In this document: positions 37,001 to 50,268 of the stretch, in pieces
How the letters are laid out: each line of letters starts with the position of its first letter
How positions within the stretch are numbered: position 1 is the stretch's first letter
Assembly: GCA_034336665.1 (NCBI GenBank)
Contig: CM067570.1
Span: 16,847,502 to 16,911,501, forward strand
DNA length: 64,000 nt
Reading direction: 5' to 3'
Source of the DNA: Luscinia megarhynchos
Lineage: Eukaryota > Chordata > Aves > Passeriformes > Turdidae
Made by a program: the position numbers and the translations under genes
The notes under the pieces: generated by a model
Seen by the model: only the letters and a program-made list of their open reading frames with translations
The model's database searches: none
Told to the model about the DNA's origin: nothing

Positions 37001-40000
37001 ATTACCTGTGTAGATAGTTTTAAAAGTTAAAAATTAGTACCTCAGAGGAAAGGACTCAAAGTACCGTGTCTAAAACTCAGACATTGTTTTGAAGTGGTTT
37101 TTTTCACAAATGATGAGGATAGCTAAGTTTGCCTGAACATCTCATTGCAATTAAATAATGACGGTGAATGGCAGTTAACTGGTAAATTCACCCGTCTGCT
37201 CTTGTATCCTTCTGTTGTCTCAGATTCCTAAATATACTGTGGATTATTTTTTCCTTATCTGCTATACAGCTTGGTCCTCTTCTAACAGGTTGATCTTGAA
37301 CAGTCATTATCCTGCCCCCAAGAACTTCTGCTATGATGCAATATCATATTTACTAACTTCCACATATGAACAGCAGATGGTTTGAACTGAATACACATAA
37401 ACATGTGTGACTGCATGTTTCCAGCCTTTAGCTCTGTTTAACCCTTCAGCAGCTCTTTGCCTTTGCCATTTAACAGTCTTGTTTTGAAATGGGAAGGAAT
37501 TCAGACTGTGAAAACATTAATATGTTTCTTGCTTACACTAGTGGTTGAGGGGTTTTTCTTTTTTATTGTGATACCTAAGAATACTTTGGCTAACTGTTCA
37601 GTAGATATGAAAGTCTGGTTTAATTCCAGCCACTTACCTCTCGATGTGTTTGACATCAACAGATGGGAAAGCATGGTTTAGTGAAAGTCACAACACACAG
37701 TTCGTGAGACCATGTTTCCAGACACTACTGTCAACAATAGTTTTATTAAATTTTAGGATTCTGCCCCAATTTGTTATTATTTTATCTTTCTGTTTTATGC
37801 AATAACAGAAAGGCCTACTGCTCTGGTATTGATAGACTAGCAATATTTTTTTTGTGCTGAGTCATTTTACATAAAAATATAGAAGTGCTCTACATTCTTA
37901 TCACAATACGTGCTTTGGATGGTTTTGACATAGCTTCATGTCTCAGGTGATTATTTAAAATGTCAGAATCAAACAGTCATGACTTACATGAGTATATGCT
38001 ATGCTGAGTGCTTAGCAACAGAAATCTGAATATATATCAAAAGATACTGACGTGGCTAAAAGGAGTTGCCTGTCAGCCTTGTGGTGCTTCAGTGGTTGGG
38101 GTGCCAACAGCAGCCCTTCCCATGGAATGTGGGATGTGGTGCAGGCTCACCAGAGCTTAGCATCTCTGTAACTACATTGTAAACTGGAATGTGCAATTTG
38201 GCTCCTCTTTTTGTACTCTACGTGTTTAACCCATAGCAGAACTTGGCTTGAAAATATTTCTAAAATTTATTTGCTCCTACTAATGACTTTCTAGGCAGAT
38301 ACTTATCAAGATTGAAACATTTTCCGGTATTTTGGGTTGGAGACACAGCTATGCAGTATCATGTTCTACCTCCATACCAATGCTTTGGCTTCCACAGACC
38401 AAGGAGACCATGTTGCTTTTGGCCCATGACTGGTAGTGCCCTGACGGACTGCCACAATTACAGCCTGAATTTAAATAGCTACTAATGTAGTAGGAATAAA
38501 ATAAAAATGTAGTTTTATGTGGAGAAATTCCACTGCTAGTTGGTCTGTCTGCACCTGCAACATCTCAGACTTGCAGTAACTCTGGAAGAGTTGCATTACA
38601 CAATGACTTTGTATGGCATATATAACAATATTTTCTGTTCAGAATTGCCTTCCAATGTATTTTTTCCTGTAACTATGTCTTTGTATTACCTTGTTTTGAT
38701 TACAGTATTTGAGAAAGTAATAAGTACTTGCTAAATATTGTTAAAATATAAAAATAGGTTTTACCAAAGCAATCACCTTTAGTCCCTAAAGTACAGATCC
38801 TGGATGAAGTCTAGCCAGACAACTTTTTTTTTTTCAGCAGGAACTTGCTGAAATAATTAGCTGCTTGCATCTAGTAGCTGCTGCTTTTAAATAATGCTTT
38901 GCACTTTTGGAGAAGATATCTGACTCAGTTTACATATATATTGTCTTTAAAAGCCTGTGAAGAAAGAGAATGACACTACAAGATTTAAAAAAATCGCTCC
39001 AGTAGTGTTAGTAAATTAAATGGCATTTATAATCCTTTTAGGCTATCCATATATCTACTCAGAAACTATTGGTGCTGAATGATGGATGAAAATCTCATTT
39101 TGCATCTACCTGTCACTGTCAACCTTCACACCTAACCTGATATCTAAATACAACTCCAAAAGCATATGGAAGGTGGAATTTAGGTATCTGACCCTAAATT
39201 ATTTTGCTACAGAAGCTGAAAATATTAGACATCAAACTACTATATATTTCTAAATTTTCCTGCTGATTAGTATACTACTTAAGTAAAAAACACATACTCA
39301 ATTATGCTAACAAATTAATTGCCACATTTACACTAGACTTCTATTAGTATCTACTGGTGTTAAAAGAGCTTTTGTAATATGGTATTATTAACCAAAAATT
39401 ACTTAATTCTCCATGTAGACTACTGGTTATAATATCTACAAATAAAACTAAAAATATTTTCAACAAAAAGCAATTAGAGACATGTTTGTGGGAAGGAGGT
39501 TTAGAAAATCCAGCAAAGTACTGAACAAAAGAATGAAATTCTTGCCACAAGAAAATTAATGTAAATGGACTTTATTTTATTTCAGTGTTGTACAAAAACA
39601 TGGTAAGAGCAATTATTTTCTTGTCAAATGAAGGATAACAAAAAATGACTACCCAATTCAAATATAATAATTTTTATTTCAAAATAAACACAGAGGATAT
39701 TGTGCAAGAAAGAACAAAAATCATTGAAAGTAGTTGTAGTGTTGTTGTTGTTATTCTAATATTAAGTAAAGTAATATTCTATCTGCAATGGAAATGAATC
39801 ATTTTTCTGCCCAAACCTAAAAATAAGCCAAATAGAGAAGATATTTCTTTAACATGTTTCTAACTATTTAACCTTTGCTCTAACGCTGGAGCAACTCCTT
39901 CAGTGAGATGCTACTGAAGTGCAGCAGCCTGCATCTCATCATTGTGATTTATCTCAGTGCTCACAACTCTCTGTATAGCAAATTGAGAAACCCTATGGCT

Positions 40001-42256
40001 ACAATTGCTACACCAGCTGAAGCTGACAGGGTGCTAGGTTGGCAGGAATTTTCAGGGAAAAAAATGGTGGTTGAGGGAGCCACTGATGAAGCTGCTGCTG
40101 CAGGGCTAAGAGGGATAGAAGTGTCTGTAAGATGTGCAGACATACACAAAAGGAGACTGTAAGCATTTTTTTGAGTCAAGACTTGTGTTCCCTAGTTAAC
40201 ACTTTTATTTCATGCTATTGCCTCCACACCTTAGCCTAGATTTGCGTTTTTTCAATCCAACTGAATTTTTGCTTTCTTTAAAATATGTTTTCATCTCAGT
40301 TTTGTGCTACAAGAGGCTGGGGCCACTCTTAGATATTCTGTTTGTCTCTACTACATTTGAAAGCAGAGGAAGGATATTAAATACAGATGAATGAAACCAG
40401 TACCCAGTGTCAACCAGTACAAATTGCAGTCATTCAAGAGCAGGCAGACTGGTGACAGTGAAAGAAGGATGAGAGAAGATTTATTATTCTTATATACTGA
40501 CAAAGCATAGGAATTCCCAGTGGTCAAATTTACTCACAAATGTATACAACCATTATACATGAGTATGTGTTTAGAAATTGCTCCTGGGTGATCAATGCTC
40601 ATTTTTAGAAGTATCTTCTCTACCAAAAGATTTTCCATAAATATTTTTGGTACACCTTTACAGTGTTAAAAATGTCAAGGATTAGTCACTATGAGAATAG
40701 AAGTTTTGGGCAGTGCAGTTAAAGGCTAAATTTTGCCGAAGTTTTATATCAATGTAAGCCAGTATTTCTGCAAACAGAAGCAGTCCTGGCCAGTCTTGGG
40801 CTGCTCATTTCCAGTTCATTCAGCTCCTTTCTTTATACAAATACATAATTGTGTGACTGTGAAACCATAGTGAACTAAAATTAAACTGGTTTTTGGCTGG
40901 CTAATATTAACTCAATTCTTCTCCCTATTCCAGATCACTAGAGAGACATGCATCCCACTGAGTAAGTGAGAAACCTGGGGTCAAGAATAAGCACTTGAAG
41001 CAGACCGAGTACAAGCCTTTTGTCTCAGTATGACTGACAAGCTGTTTATGGTTAAGACACATTTTCAGAAACAGCTAGTCCTAATTCCCTTATTGAATAG
41101 GTTATACAGGGTCAATTTCTTTTGCCAGCACTGAGCATTTCTTTGGCAATTTTAGAAAGTCCAGCTTAAGCTTTGCCTCAGCTGTGTATCAGTTGTTCCT
41201 ACAATGTTTTTGTTTGTAAAGGTAGTGTGGATAATTCCTTAAATGATAATATTAACAGATATCAGAATTCAACTGCTTTCTAGACAAATGTAAAACTTTC
41301 ATTTTGTAACAGTTGTTGACATCAATCATATTCTACTAAGAGAAAAGTGTAAATTTTGAATTAGTCTTTGATTGCTTTCTTTGATACCCACAGGGTTTAT
41401 GCAGGCCTGGGTGTAAAACAATGCTAGCTACTGTAATACTACACAATTTTGAAACAGAAAACATCTTTTAGATTTAAAAGCAACTCGCACTGTGACACTG
41501 TTTCAAGATGATTGACTGTAACAGTTACAGATTAGTTGAAATGCATTACAGGATATGCATTATATATCAAGACATAACTTATGAGAAACTACTGTCAAGG
41601 AAGCAATTATGATAGCCCATTTTGCAATGCTAATTACAAAATGTCTGGAAAATCTGTTATCTACATTTATGAAGCTTCCTGCATTGATCAACGAAGTAGA
41701 TATGACAGTGTAAAGAGGAGTACTACAATTACTAAAACCTCAGTTAAGTAGGTGTTTAAATGGCACTGGAGAACTATTCACAAATGTATACTGGTGCAAT
41801 AGTAGTCTATGGAATAAGTGGTGTTTGGAAATGATTTTGTAACCTTGGAACAACTTCTAGTTCCACAAAGTAGTTTTGCTCAAATTGTCCGGTATGTATA
41901 ATGTCTTCAAACATAACTAAACATGGCAATATACAAATCTAGCAGCTAACTAGGAAATAAGCTTTATAAAAAACATATGATATCATGAAATGTGTATCAC
42001 AAGGCACTTTTACCAGTTGATATGAAATGCTTTATAAATACTATTCTGGACATTCTAGTTCAAGAAAATTAGACAGCCAAAGTCAATATCAACAGCAAAA
42101 GGAATGGTTATGTACATAATCATAGCAACAATCAGTTCTGAAACAGCCTTTCAAACAGTTTATCCAAAACCCCTAATTTTTTCTAAGCTGAAATTATGGA
42201 AGTTTAGTAAGCAGCTTATTTGGTGTGATTCTCTGCAATAGAAGCAGGCTGGACTT

Positions 42257-42622
42257 CACAGAACCGTAGAATCATAGAATAAGAAAGGGATTTGGAAGGG
42301 ATCCATCAGGATCATTGAGTTCAACTCCTGGCCCTATGCAGGATACACCAAGACTCACACCATGTGCCCAGGAGCATTGTCCAAATACTTCCTGAATTCT
42401 GTCAGGCTTGGTGCTGTGGCCACTTCCCTGGGGAGCCTGTTCCAGTGCCCAGCCACCCTCTTGGTGAGAAATCTTTTCCTGATATCCAGCCTAAACCCCC
42501 CCAACTCAGCTTCTTCCATTCTTTCAGTCCTGCCACTGGTGGTATCAAAATTCTTTCTGCCTTAACATTCCCATTGCAAGTGAAATACCTTCTAAGATCT
42601 GCTTTTCAGTTAGCTTTCCCAT
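42257..42622 (-). mobile_element. CR1 LINE 3' fragment, antisense to + strand
   Basis: On the plus strand the element opens with gtagaatcatagaat (complement of the CR1 3' terminal repeat). It continues through gatcattgagttcaactcct, caggcttggtgctgtggcc, ggggagcctgttccagtgcc and cttttcctgatatccagcc, all standard blocks of the antisense avian CR1 3' end. Similarity weakens past about 42590. Frames of up to 103 codons on the plus strand here are transposon antisense, not genes. The element is co-oriented with KCNH7 and 5' truncated. Confidence 0.93.
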
Positions 42623-43432
42623 CCTTTCAAATGCTTTTTATAAACTCACAGGATTATTTTTATCCTTTGGAATAGTATTAATAGCAAGTCTATGGTTATT
42701 TTCATCTACCTCCTCATCAGTGTCTCAATGATGATTAATAGACCTGCATTACATTATGTACTGTCATTACTGTTCTGGCTGGAGTATTCTTTCCTGCTGC
42801 AACAATTTGACTAAAAAAATGAAAATAATTGAAAAATTGAGAAGTAAGGTCTTTCCATGTCTACCATCTTTGGGAGTACCATGGAAAATCTGCTGTTATT
42901 TAGAAGCTTCAGGTTATACATTGTTAGAAGGGCATCCTCTCTAAGTCTACAGATTACCTTTATACAATTAAAAGCATAAGAGTAGCTAAAACCATGTCAC
43001 CATTTAGAAGGGAATAAATAGATATGAGCTGCTCCTGAAACAAAGAGTTAACAATTAGTTCCCCTGATGCACATCAAGGAATTACACATTTTTTTCCTGA
43101 AGTCCAGAGTGAACTCTCCACCTGTGGAACTGTAAGATTATATGGTAGGAAGGTCCTGATTAGTGGGATCACTAAAGTGATTATGATTATAAATTCTGAA
43201 ATATGTAAAATTATTTAATGCTTTTAGATCTATTTTTCCTCAGAATAGTAAATATTAAATTACTAGTCACATTTTCACAATTTTTGATGTGCCATTTTTA
43301 GTTAAAAAATGGTTTCTTAGTCACATAATCATACCTATGTAATATGGAGATAATTGTATAAAATAATCTCTGAACAAGTGGATAATTGAGTACTTCAGAA
43401 CTCCTGCAGTCAAAATTATTAACGAAATCTTT

Positions 43433-43473
43433 CATAAATTTAAAAATTTATTTAAAAATTAAAAAAATTTATG
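43433..43473. repeat. AT-only imperfect inverted repeat
   Basis: A 41 bp segment made almost wholly of A and T starts with cataaattt and ends with its reverse complement aaatttatg. The interior is also nearly self-complementary. It could extrude as a hairpin but has no flanking gene features; low complexity alone may explain it. Confidence 0.6.
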
Positions 43474-46400
43474 CCAAATTAAAAAAATTACATTTCTGTA
43501 GAATTTTGCATTATATATTAAGAATATTTGCTAGCAGAAGTTGCTAGTGGGCAAGGGATAGACAGTCATTAACCATTAGCTATGTCCTCTACTGAAAATT
43601 TGTCAATAACTGTATCAGTACCTATGTGTCATTAGAGTAATTCTGTCATATCCTGAATTATCTGTAATGTAAGTGAAGCTAGGAAGGTCATTCTGCAGAG
43701 AAAAAGGTTCATGCACCTACATGTGTGTTATCTTGATGCTAGTTTGAATGTATCTGATTGACACTTTTAGCTAAATATTTGAAAACAACTATTTTCCACA
43801 CATTTTATTCTCTACTGTTAGGATACTAAATAAAGATTTATTGATTTGAAGGAAAAATCAGAGGCTCAGAAGACATAAATGAGTATCATGATTGAAAATC
43901 TATTCTGTCTCTTGGGGTTGGTTGTATTTTTAGCTTTGGGATGAAAGCCAGAAGGTAGTTCAAAGCCTGACCTTTACTCCTCAATAATCAGACCTATATA
44001 TAGTATTTTACTGGACATGCCTTCATAAAAGAGCTTCAGGTCCTTGGTTTCCCTATTCTGCTCATTAAACAAAAAAGTTGCAGCTATGGAAAAGGTTACT
44101 TTGCTAGCAAGTAGATGTAAATATCTCTGTAATAGGAATCCAATCCTCATCTCGTATTCCATACATTTCTTGGATTTAAGAAGAAGGCATTTTCACATAA
44201 GCACCTATTTTGCTGCTTCTCCCAAAATGGTATAGGCCTGCTTGGGTGTATAATTTTTTGCATATGCTCTACAGTAAGTGAGTATGAGTCTCCTTCAGCT
44301 ATGCAGCATTGTTCTAATTGAGAAAGGCAAGAAGCATTAAGCATCAAAAAGGCTCCAAACATATTTGCTTGCATAGATTTAGTACATCATAAGCAGCAGC
44401 ACATATTTGCCTCTAGGGCTGGCTTGACCTATGTGCCAAGCTTGCTTGCTGTAAATGTGTCATATTTCTGTTACTGTTTAAAACTTTAGAAGGAAGATAA
44501 ACAAAGATCTATGGTAAGAGTTGAATACAAATTATCACTTTCCTATCAGTAGCTTCATCACATGGTAATAATTTTGTATCAATCTTGAAAACTTTTAATA
44601 GTGAGTTAGTACAGAATATATTTGCTTTAAAATTATTGCAAAATTATCTGTCTAAAATCACCTATCGTACATCATTGCTCTTTCATCCAGCATTTGGACT
44701 GTAATTTGACAGAAAATAAGTTGAAGATAATCCTGATCCAGGTTATGGATCCAGAGTTATAAGTTTAGACAAAATAACTTATTAAATTATTTAATTAATT
44801 ACAAATTTGGAATAAACTCTTGTTGTCTTTCAAAGGCTCAAAAAAAATTGCAAATCTGAATTTTGTTGTGAGAATTGGATATTCTATGAGAATAAAACTA
44901 TATTTATAATACACACAGCAGCTGTAGTGGCTCACAGCTGTTTTTATCTGTGAAAAATATAAGGAAACAGAAAATACAGACTTGCTTACTAAAACAATTT
45001 GCTCTGTCTCCTGAAAATACTTCTCTTGTCAAAGAAAAGTATCTTTTATTGGAAAAGATGTTACTTGAATATAAGATAGGCAGACACTACACTTTCCTGA
45101 CCCTGTACACAAAAGAATTTTTGCATTTCCATTAAAAATATATGAGTTGTGGAACTCAGCTGACAAGCATGGCCACCTTCAAAGCCCGGGGATTTGCCTC
45201 TATGGCCAACCTGGTTTGTGTGTTCTTTGGCAGCTCCTTCCTTTGTTAATAATTTACAGTAGTTCTCAAATGGTTTCAGTCAGCTTCAGTACGGAGTTCC
45301 AATTATACCTTAAGGAGAATCATGTAACAATTATGGCAAGATTCTAGCAAAGTTTAAATGAAAACACTTACAGGTGATTAAGCATTTTCATGATCTAACT
45401 ACATGCAGATTTGTTTTCAAAGAAATTTCTGTCCAACCATTTTGAAAGTTCCATGGCAAATTAATATTAATATACATTAAAGCACTATTTAAACACTCGG
45501 ACTAATATAAAACATGTTTTGTGGCAGGAGCCAGACCCCAGCTCCAGTGATATCTTAATCAAAAATGTCTGTTTCTTGAAGATCAATAGAGATAAGTCTT
45601 ACTACTCTTCTAGTTGATAATAAGCATAATCAGTTGCACACTTGCCTAAAGAATCTTATTTTTAAAATGAGATTTGCATTTAAGTCTTCCCAAGATTCCC
45701 AAAGGATATATCAGGACTTAACAGGATACAATTTTGTTTTGGTTGCAGATTCTCCAGCAATGCTGTAGACAAGATTGAGCAAATTATTCTGTCCAAATTT
45801 TTCACAATTCTGACTTGCTTTATGCAAAATCAATTCAAATTGTTACGGAAATATTTATCCCAGAAAGGTTGAGTACGTCTTGTTCATTAAGGAATTAAGT
45901 GTATAACTTTTTTGGATACACAACTATCTATTGTATTTCCATTTATACCTTGAAAAGACATTAATAGAAATCAGTTATGCTTTATATGCATTTGACCAAT
46001 AAGGTCAAATATACACAAAGTAGTGTGGAAAACCAGCTGAATGTTCAAAGTCAAATGTGCAATCAGTAACATTTGCTCTTGGAATGGTGTATTAATTTAT
46101 TTTGAATTCATGTAGGTTGAGTACTCACCTGGTTATTATGATACTCAAAAATTTCTTTTACAAGAGGAAAGCTATAGATTCCCTGCTAATCTGATTTATT
46201 TCCTGCCAACTACAAGAGCTTAAAAATTCATTTTGTGGCTGACGACTGCCCTCAAGAACTCATGATGTAATACTACAACAGGATGCATAAAAGAGAAATG
46301 AGAAATAGAGAATGTGAGGAAAATAGTCTGAAATAGTAATAAAACAACAGTCCACAGTTCAGTCTATCCCAGTTTATGCATACCAAGAGTCATAATCTTC

Positions 46401-49400
46401 AGGAATATAGAAGTTTATATCATATTTTTATCATACTGGGGCAAAGCAAGCAGACCCCTTTGGTTCTGGGGACTGACACTAAGATATCAGAGGTACAATT
46501 TCTCCTGGAGGGTCTCTTTAGGAATGTAACCTCAGTATGTTCTTCGCTCAAGATTATTTTCATGTGTCTTTAAAAACATATTCTTACTCTGACCATTAGT
46601 CTTCATATGCAAGTCAGTCTTGAGTTAAATTTTCTTTTTCTACTTTTTCCCTTGAAAAAATAGAATTATACCCTCAAAGGCTCTGATCCCTATAGACTTT
46701 AAATTTTTTTGCAATTATATAAAACATAGGCCTTTTTCCTGCTATGTGATGTATTGATATTGTTGGCTCACTGTATCTAATAAACAGCTTAAATTCTTCA
46801 ACACAGAAAGAAATTTGCAATTGGATGTGCTTTTATAGTCCCAGAAAGGAAATAAAAGCTATATCTCTTCCAACTACATTCTATCTAGATGGTAGAAAAA
46901 GACACCATTACATAGTAGTGACCTTTCTGACCACAAAAGAGAATAAAAAGGATTAGTCAAAAATGATAAATGCACATTCTAAAATTGTCATAGGATACTA
47001 TTCATAACTGTGTCTCAAGACTAGATGTAAAAGACAAGGCATTCAGGCACTGGTACTGTATCTTGCCACCTTAAAAAGACAGCACTATGAGCAGGGAAAT
47101 GTTAAATTACAAAGATGATGCCCTCAGTTTCCAAGTTAACTCTGTAAACTAAAACATTAGTCATCTTAAATGGGAAAATTTGTGACTGAAGGAAAAGAGA
47201 AGATGGTTTTATATCCTATTGTTCTGATTTTGTTTTTGAAGGTATTTTTATAATCACTATTTACATTACATTTGATTGTGACAATCTTGCAGAGAATCAG
47301 CTCAATACTAAGATCTATTTAGATATGTATGCAGCATTTTAGCACATCAAACACAGCTCATGTATTTTTACTTTATTTGTCATAGTTCAGTACCTCTTTG
47401 ACATGCATTAAAGACATCATCACAGATTTCAAAATGTTTTGACAAATCTTTTCTCTATATGCACTTTATGGTAACTTGAATGCAAAGCCATCTTGGCACT
47501 GCATCCCAATTGAATGCAAATTAAGTGCAAATTCTTCAAAATTTTATTCCTGAATATGAAAAACCTACAAAGGCAATTGCAATAATAAATAATAGATTTT
47601 ATTAGTTAATTTCTATTCAGGTCTACTACCCCAAATCTGGCAACCTGCTTTGTCCTTCAGGAAAACAAACTAATTATGCCACTTTGCTACTTGTATGATA
47701 CATTAGATAGTATTAAAAGACTGCTCAAAATTAAATGCTCACAGTGGACATATGTGTATTTTTTTGTTATAATAGTCATTGGATAGCATTGGATGTATTT
47801 TTCAATTATAGCTCATTTGACTTAGCTTAATGTGATGGAATATGATTAATCAATATTCAGGCTGACTAATCTGGTGTTTTCTGTGTTTTAATCTAGGATG
47901 ATCTTTAGCTTTTGTGTAGTTCTCAGCAATATTTTCTCTTATTTGCAATATGTTCTTGGATGAAAAATGACATTTAAATTATCTCTTGCCTCTGTGTCAG
48001 TACTCGCTGAAGTAATTTGGAGTAGTTTACTTACTTGGCTATTACTTCTGTGGATTTAGGAAGACATAGTCGCATAACTTACAGTCAGAGGGTCAATAAT
48101 TTTTTTCAGTTTCACTCAACTCTATAGGTCTCTGTTCTTCAAACTTTGGAACTAACATTGGATAGGAAAAAGTTTCAAAATTTTCTTGTAGATAAATTAG
48201 CTTCAAAGAGCTCATATCCAAATAAATAATGTTTCTAATTACGAAATCCCATTAATTCCTTGTAGATAAGGGATCCATTCAACTGTGGTTGTATCAGGTA
48301 CCTTGTCAGAGTTCAACTAAAGGTGGGTTTGTGTTGAAAGTTAGCCAAAAGCAACTGATACAGGTAAGTGAGGGCATGCACTGGCTTTGAATCCTAGCAG
48401 TGACCTTCTGTCATTAGTTCTGTTTTATCTAAATCATAAGGATAATCCATAGTTCCTATCCTGTCTGGAGATGGAGATGATTCAGTAAAAATGTCGGACT
48501 AGATTAATCCATAGGCATAAAAGAAATTCAATATGATAATAATCTGCAATAGGCTCATAGAGCTTACCAGGCCTCTCTGTTGACTCCGTACCACTGGCAC
48601 CAGCTGTATATACGTAAAGGGTGAATATACTGCATTCAAAGACAATAAAAGAAGCTTCCCAATGTGCAAATTAGAGCAAGAAGATAAAGAATTGAATGTT
48701 TTGTATGTATATACACTAATATTGATAACTACACATTATTAACTATTTTGAATGAAGTAGAGATAGTTTTATGTAACTAAGATGCTTCAGTTAAGTACAT
48801 TTAAGACAGATTTGGAAGGGCCTTTTGCACCATCATTGCTACTTTCTTGCAGGAGTTCATGCGCTCTGATTCTTTTTTATTGCTTATGTTCACTTTTACA
48901 AATGGGAATCCAGACTTGTTTAATAAAAGTGGATTGCAGTTTTATTTCTGCAACAAAAAATACAGACCAAGAATATTATTCTTTATGCCTGCTCCCTCTT
49001 AAATTAGGAAGAAAAAACCACAAAAGTCGTAAATTAATTAGCCCAATTAACTATATTCTTGTCCAAGGTTTTTTATATACAGTTCCTCTGTGTCCATTAT
49101 TTGAAAGATTCAATGCAGAGCTGATTGCAGGAATGTGCTATGAATTCAGGTATTGCATCACAATAGAAATTTTGATAATCATATGAAATCCAGAAAATCA
49201 TTTAATTCAATAACATTTCAGAGCTTGCACTGCTTCAGAGCCAGGTGTCAGATGCTAAACATTTTTGTTGATGAGAATATCACTGTGAATTACAAGTGCT
49301 GATCATTAATTAGAAAATAATCTGAGAGTAATTGTATTTATATTCACTTGATTCACATTTAAAATTTGATAAAGTGTTTCCTTAAGAGTACTGGGTTTTT

Positions 49401-49963
49401 TGAAAATTCAGTTTCAGGTCACCTTTCACCCACACATTAAATCATCAAATCCTCTAGCTAAAGATAAACTTATGTAACTGGTTGATCAGTGTTAGTTGCC
49501 TGAATCGCTGAGGTTACTGGTCTGCTAAAATTCTTGGCTAATACCCAGGATATTTTATTTCAAGCTTAACAAGTTGTGTTTTAATAAATACCTAGTTCAG
49601 CCTTGTAGTCCATGTGTAGCTGAAATATTGATAATGAGAAAGGAGTAACTTTATGAAACATTTTCTTAAGGCATGTGGACTCCAGAGTCATAGATTTATG
49701 GACTAGTAAATCACAGGGCTAGGACCTGTTGCATACGTAGAAAAGAAACAGCTACAGTTTCTAAAAGATTTTGTGCACAAAAGACTTTTCTCTTTTTTTT
49801 TTATTTTCCAGCTACGGTACTTGTTCTAATACAGGGAATTTCCTTTCTGGGCAAACCATGATTTCCTTGTATCTTCAGGTGAAGTTTTTCTGACAAAAAT
49901 TTTATTAGTCATTCCTGAAACGTATTTTTGGCCAACCTCTCTGCAAAAAGTCCAAGTGCTTTA

Positions 49964-50268
49964 TTCTCTTCTCTTCTCTTCTCTTCTCTTCTCTTCTCTT
50001 CTCTTCTCTTCTCTTCTCTTCTCTTCTCTTCTCTTCTCTTCTCTTCTCTTCTCTTCTCTTCTCTTCTCTTCTCTTCTCTTCTCTTCTCTTCTCTTCTCTT
50101 CTCTTCTCTTCTCTTCTCTTCTCTTCTCTTCTCTTCTCTTCTCTTCTCTTCTCTTCTCTTCTCTTCTCTTCTCTTCTCTTCTCTTCTCTTCTCTTCTCTT
50201 CTCTTCTCTTCTCTTCTCTTCTCTTCTCTTCTCTTCTCTTCTCTTCTCTTCTCTTCTCTTCTCTTCTC
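49964..50268. repeat. Perfect (TTCTC)61 pentanucleotide microsatellite / long polypyrimidine tract
   Basis: The 305 bp are exactly 61 uninterrupted copies of TTCTC on the plus strand (GAGAA on the minus strand, which is the KCNH7 sense strand). I found no substitution or indel across the array. It begins after gtgctttа-type unique sequence at 49963 and ends before attcaagcag. Open frames across it encode only Arg-Glu-Glu-Lys or Leu-Phe-Ser-Ser repeats and are artefacts. The mirror symmetry and strict purine/pyrimidine strand bias favour triplex (H-DNA) formation. It lies about 29.4 kb upstream of the PAS exon in the transcript. Confidence 0.98.

Noticed and set aside
38401..38440. A possible upstream PAS exon, because ggcccatg on the plus strand could encode His-Gly-Pro on the minus strand.
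   Set aside because: The adjoining codons do not give CDFLHGP and there is no matching splice site or extended frame.
48782..49186. A 134-codon open frame on the plus strand.
   Set aside because: No recognisable domain, no splice or promoter context, and one frame of this length is expected by chance in a window this large.
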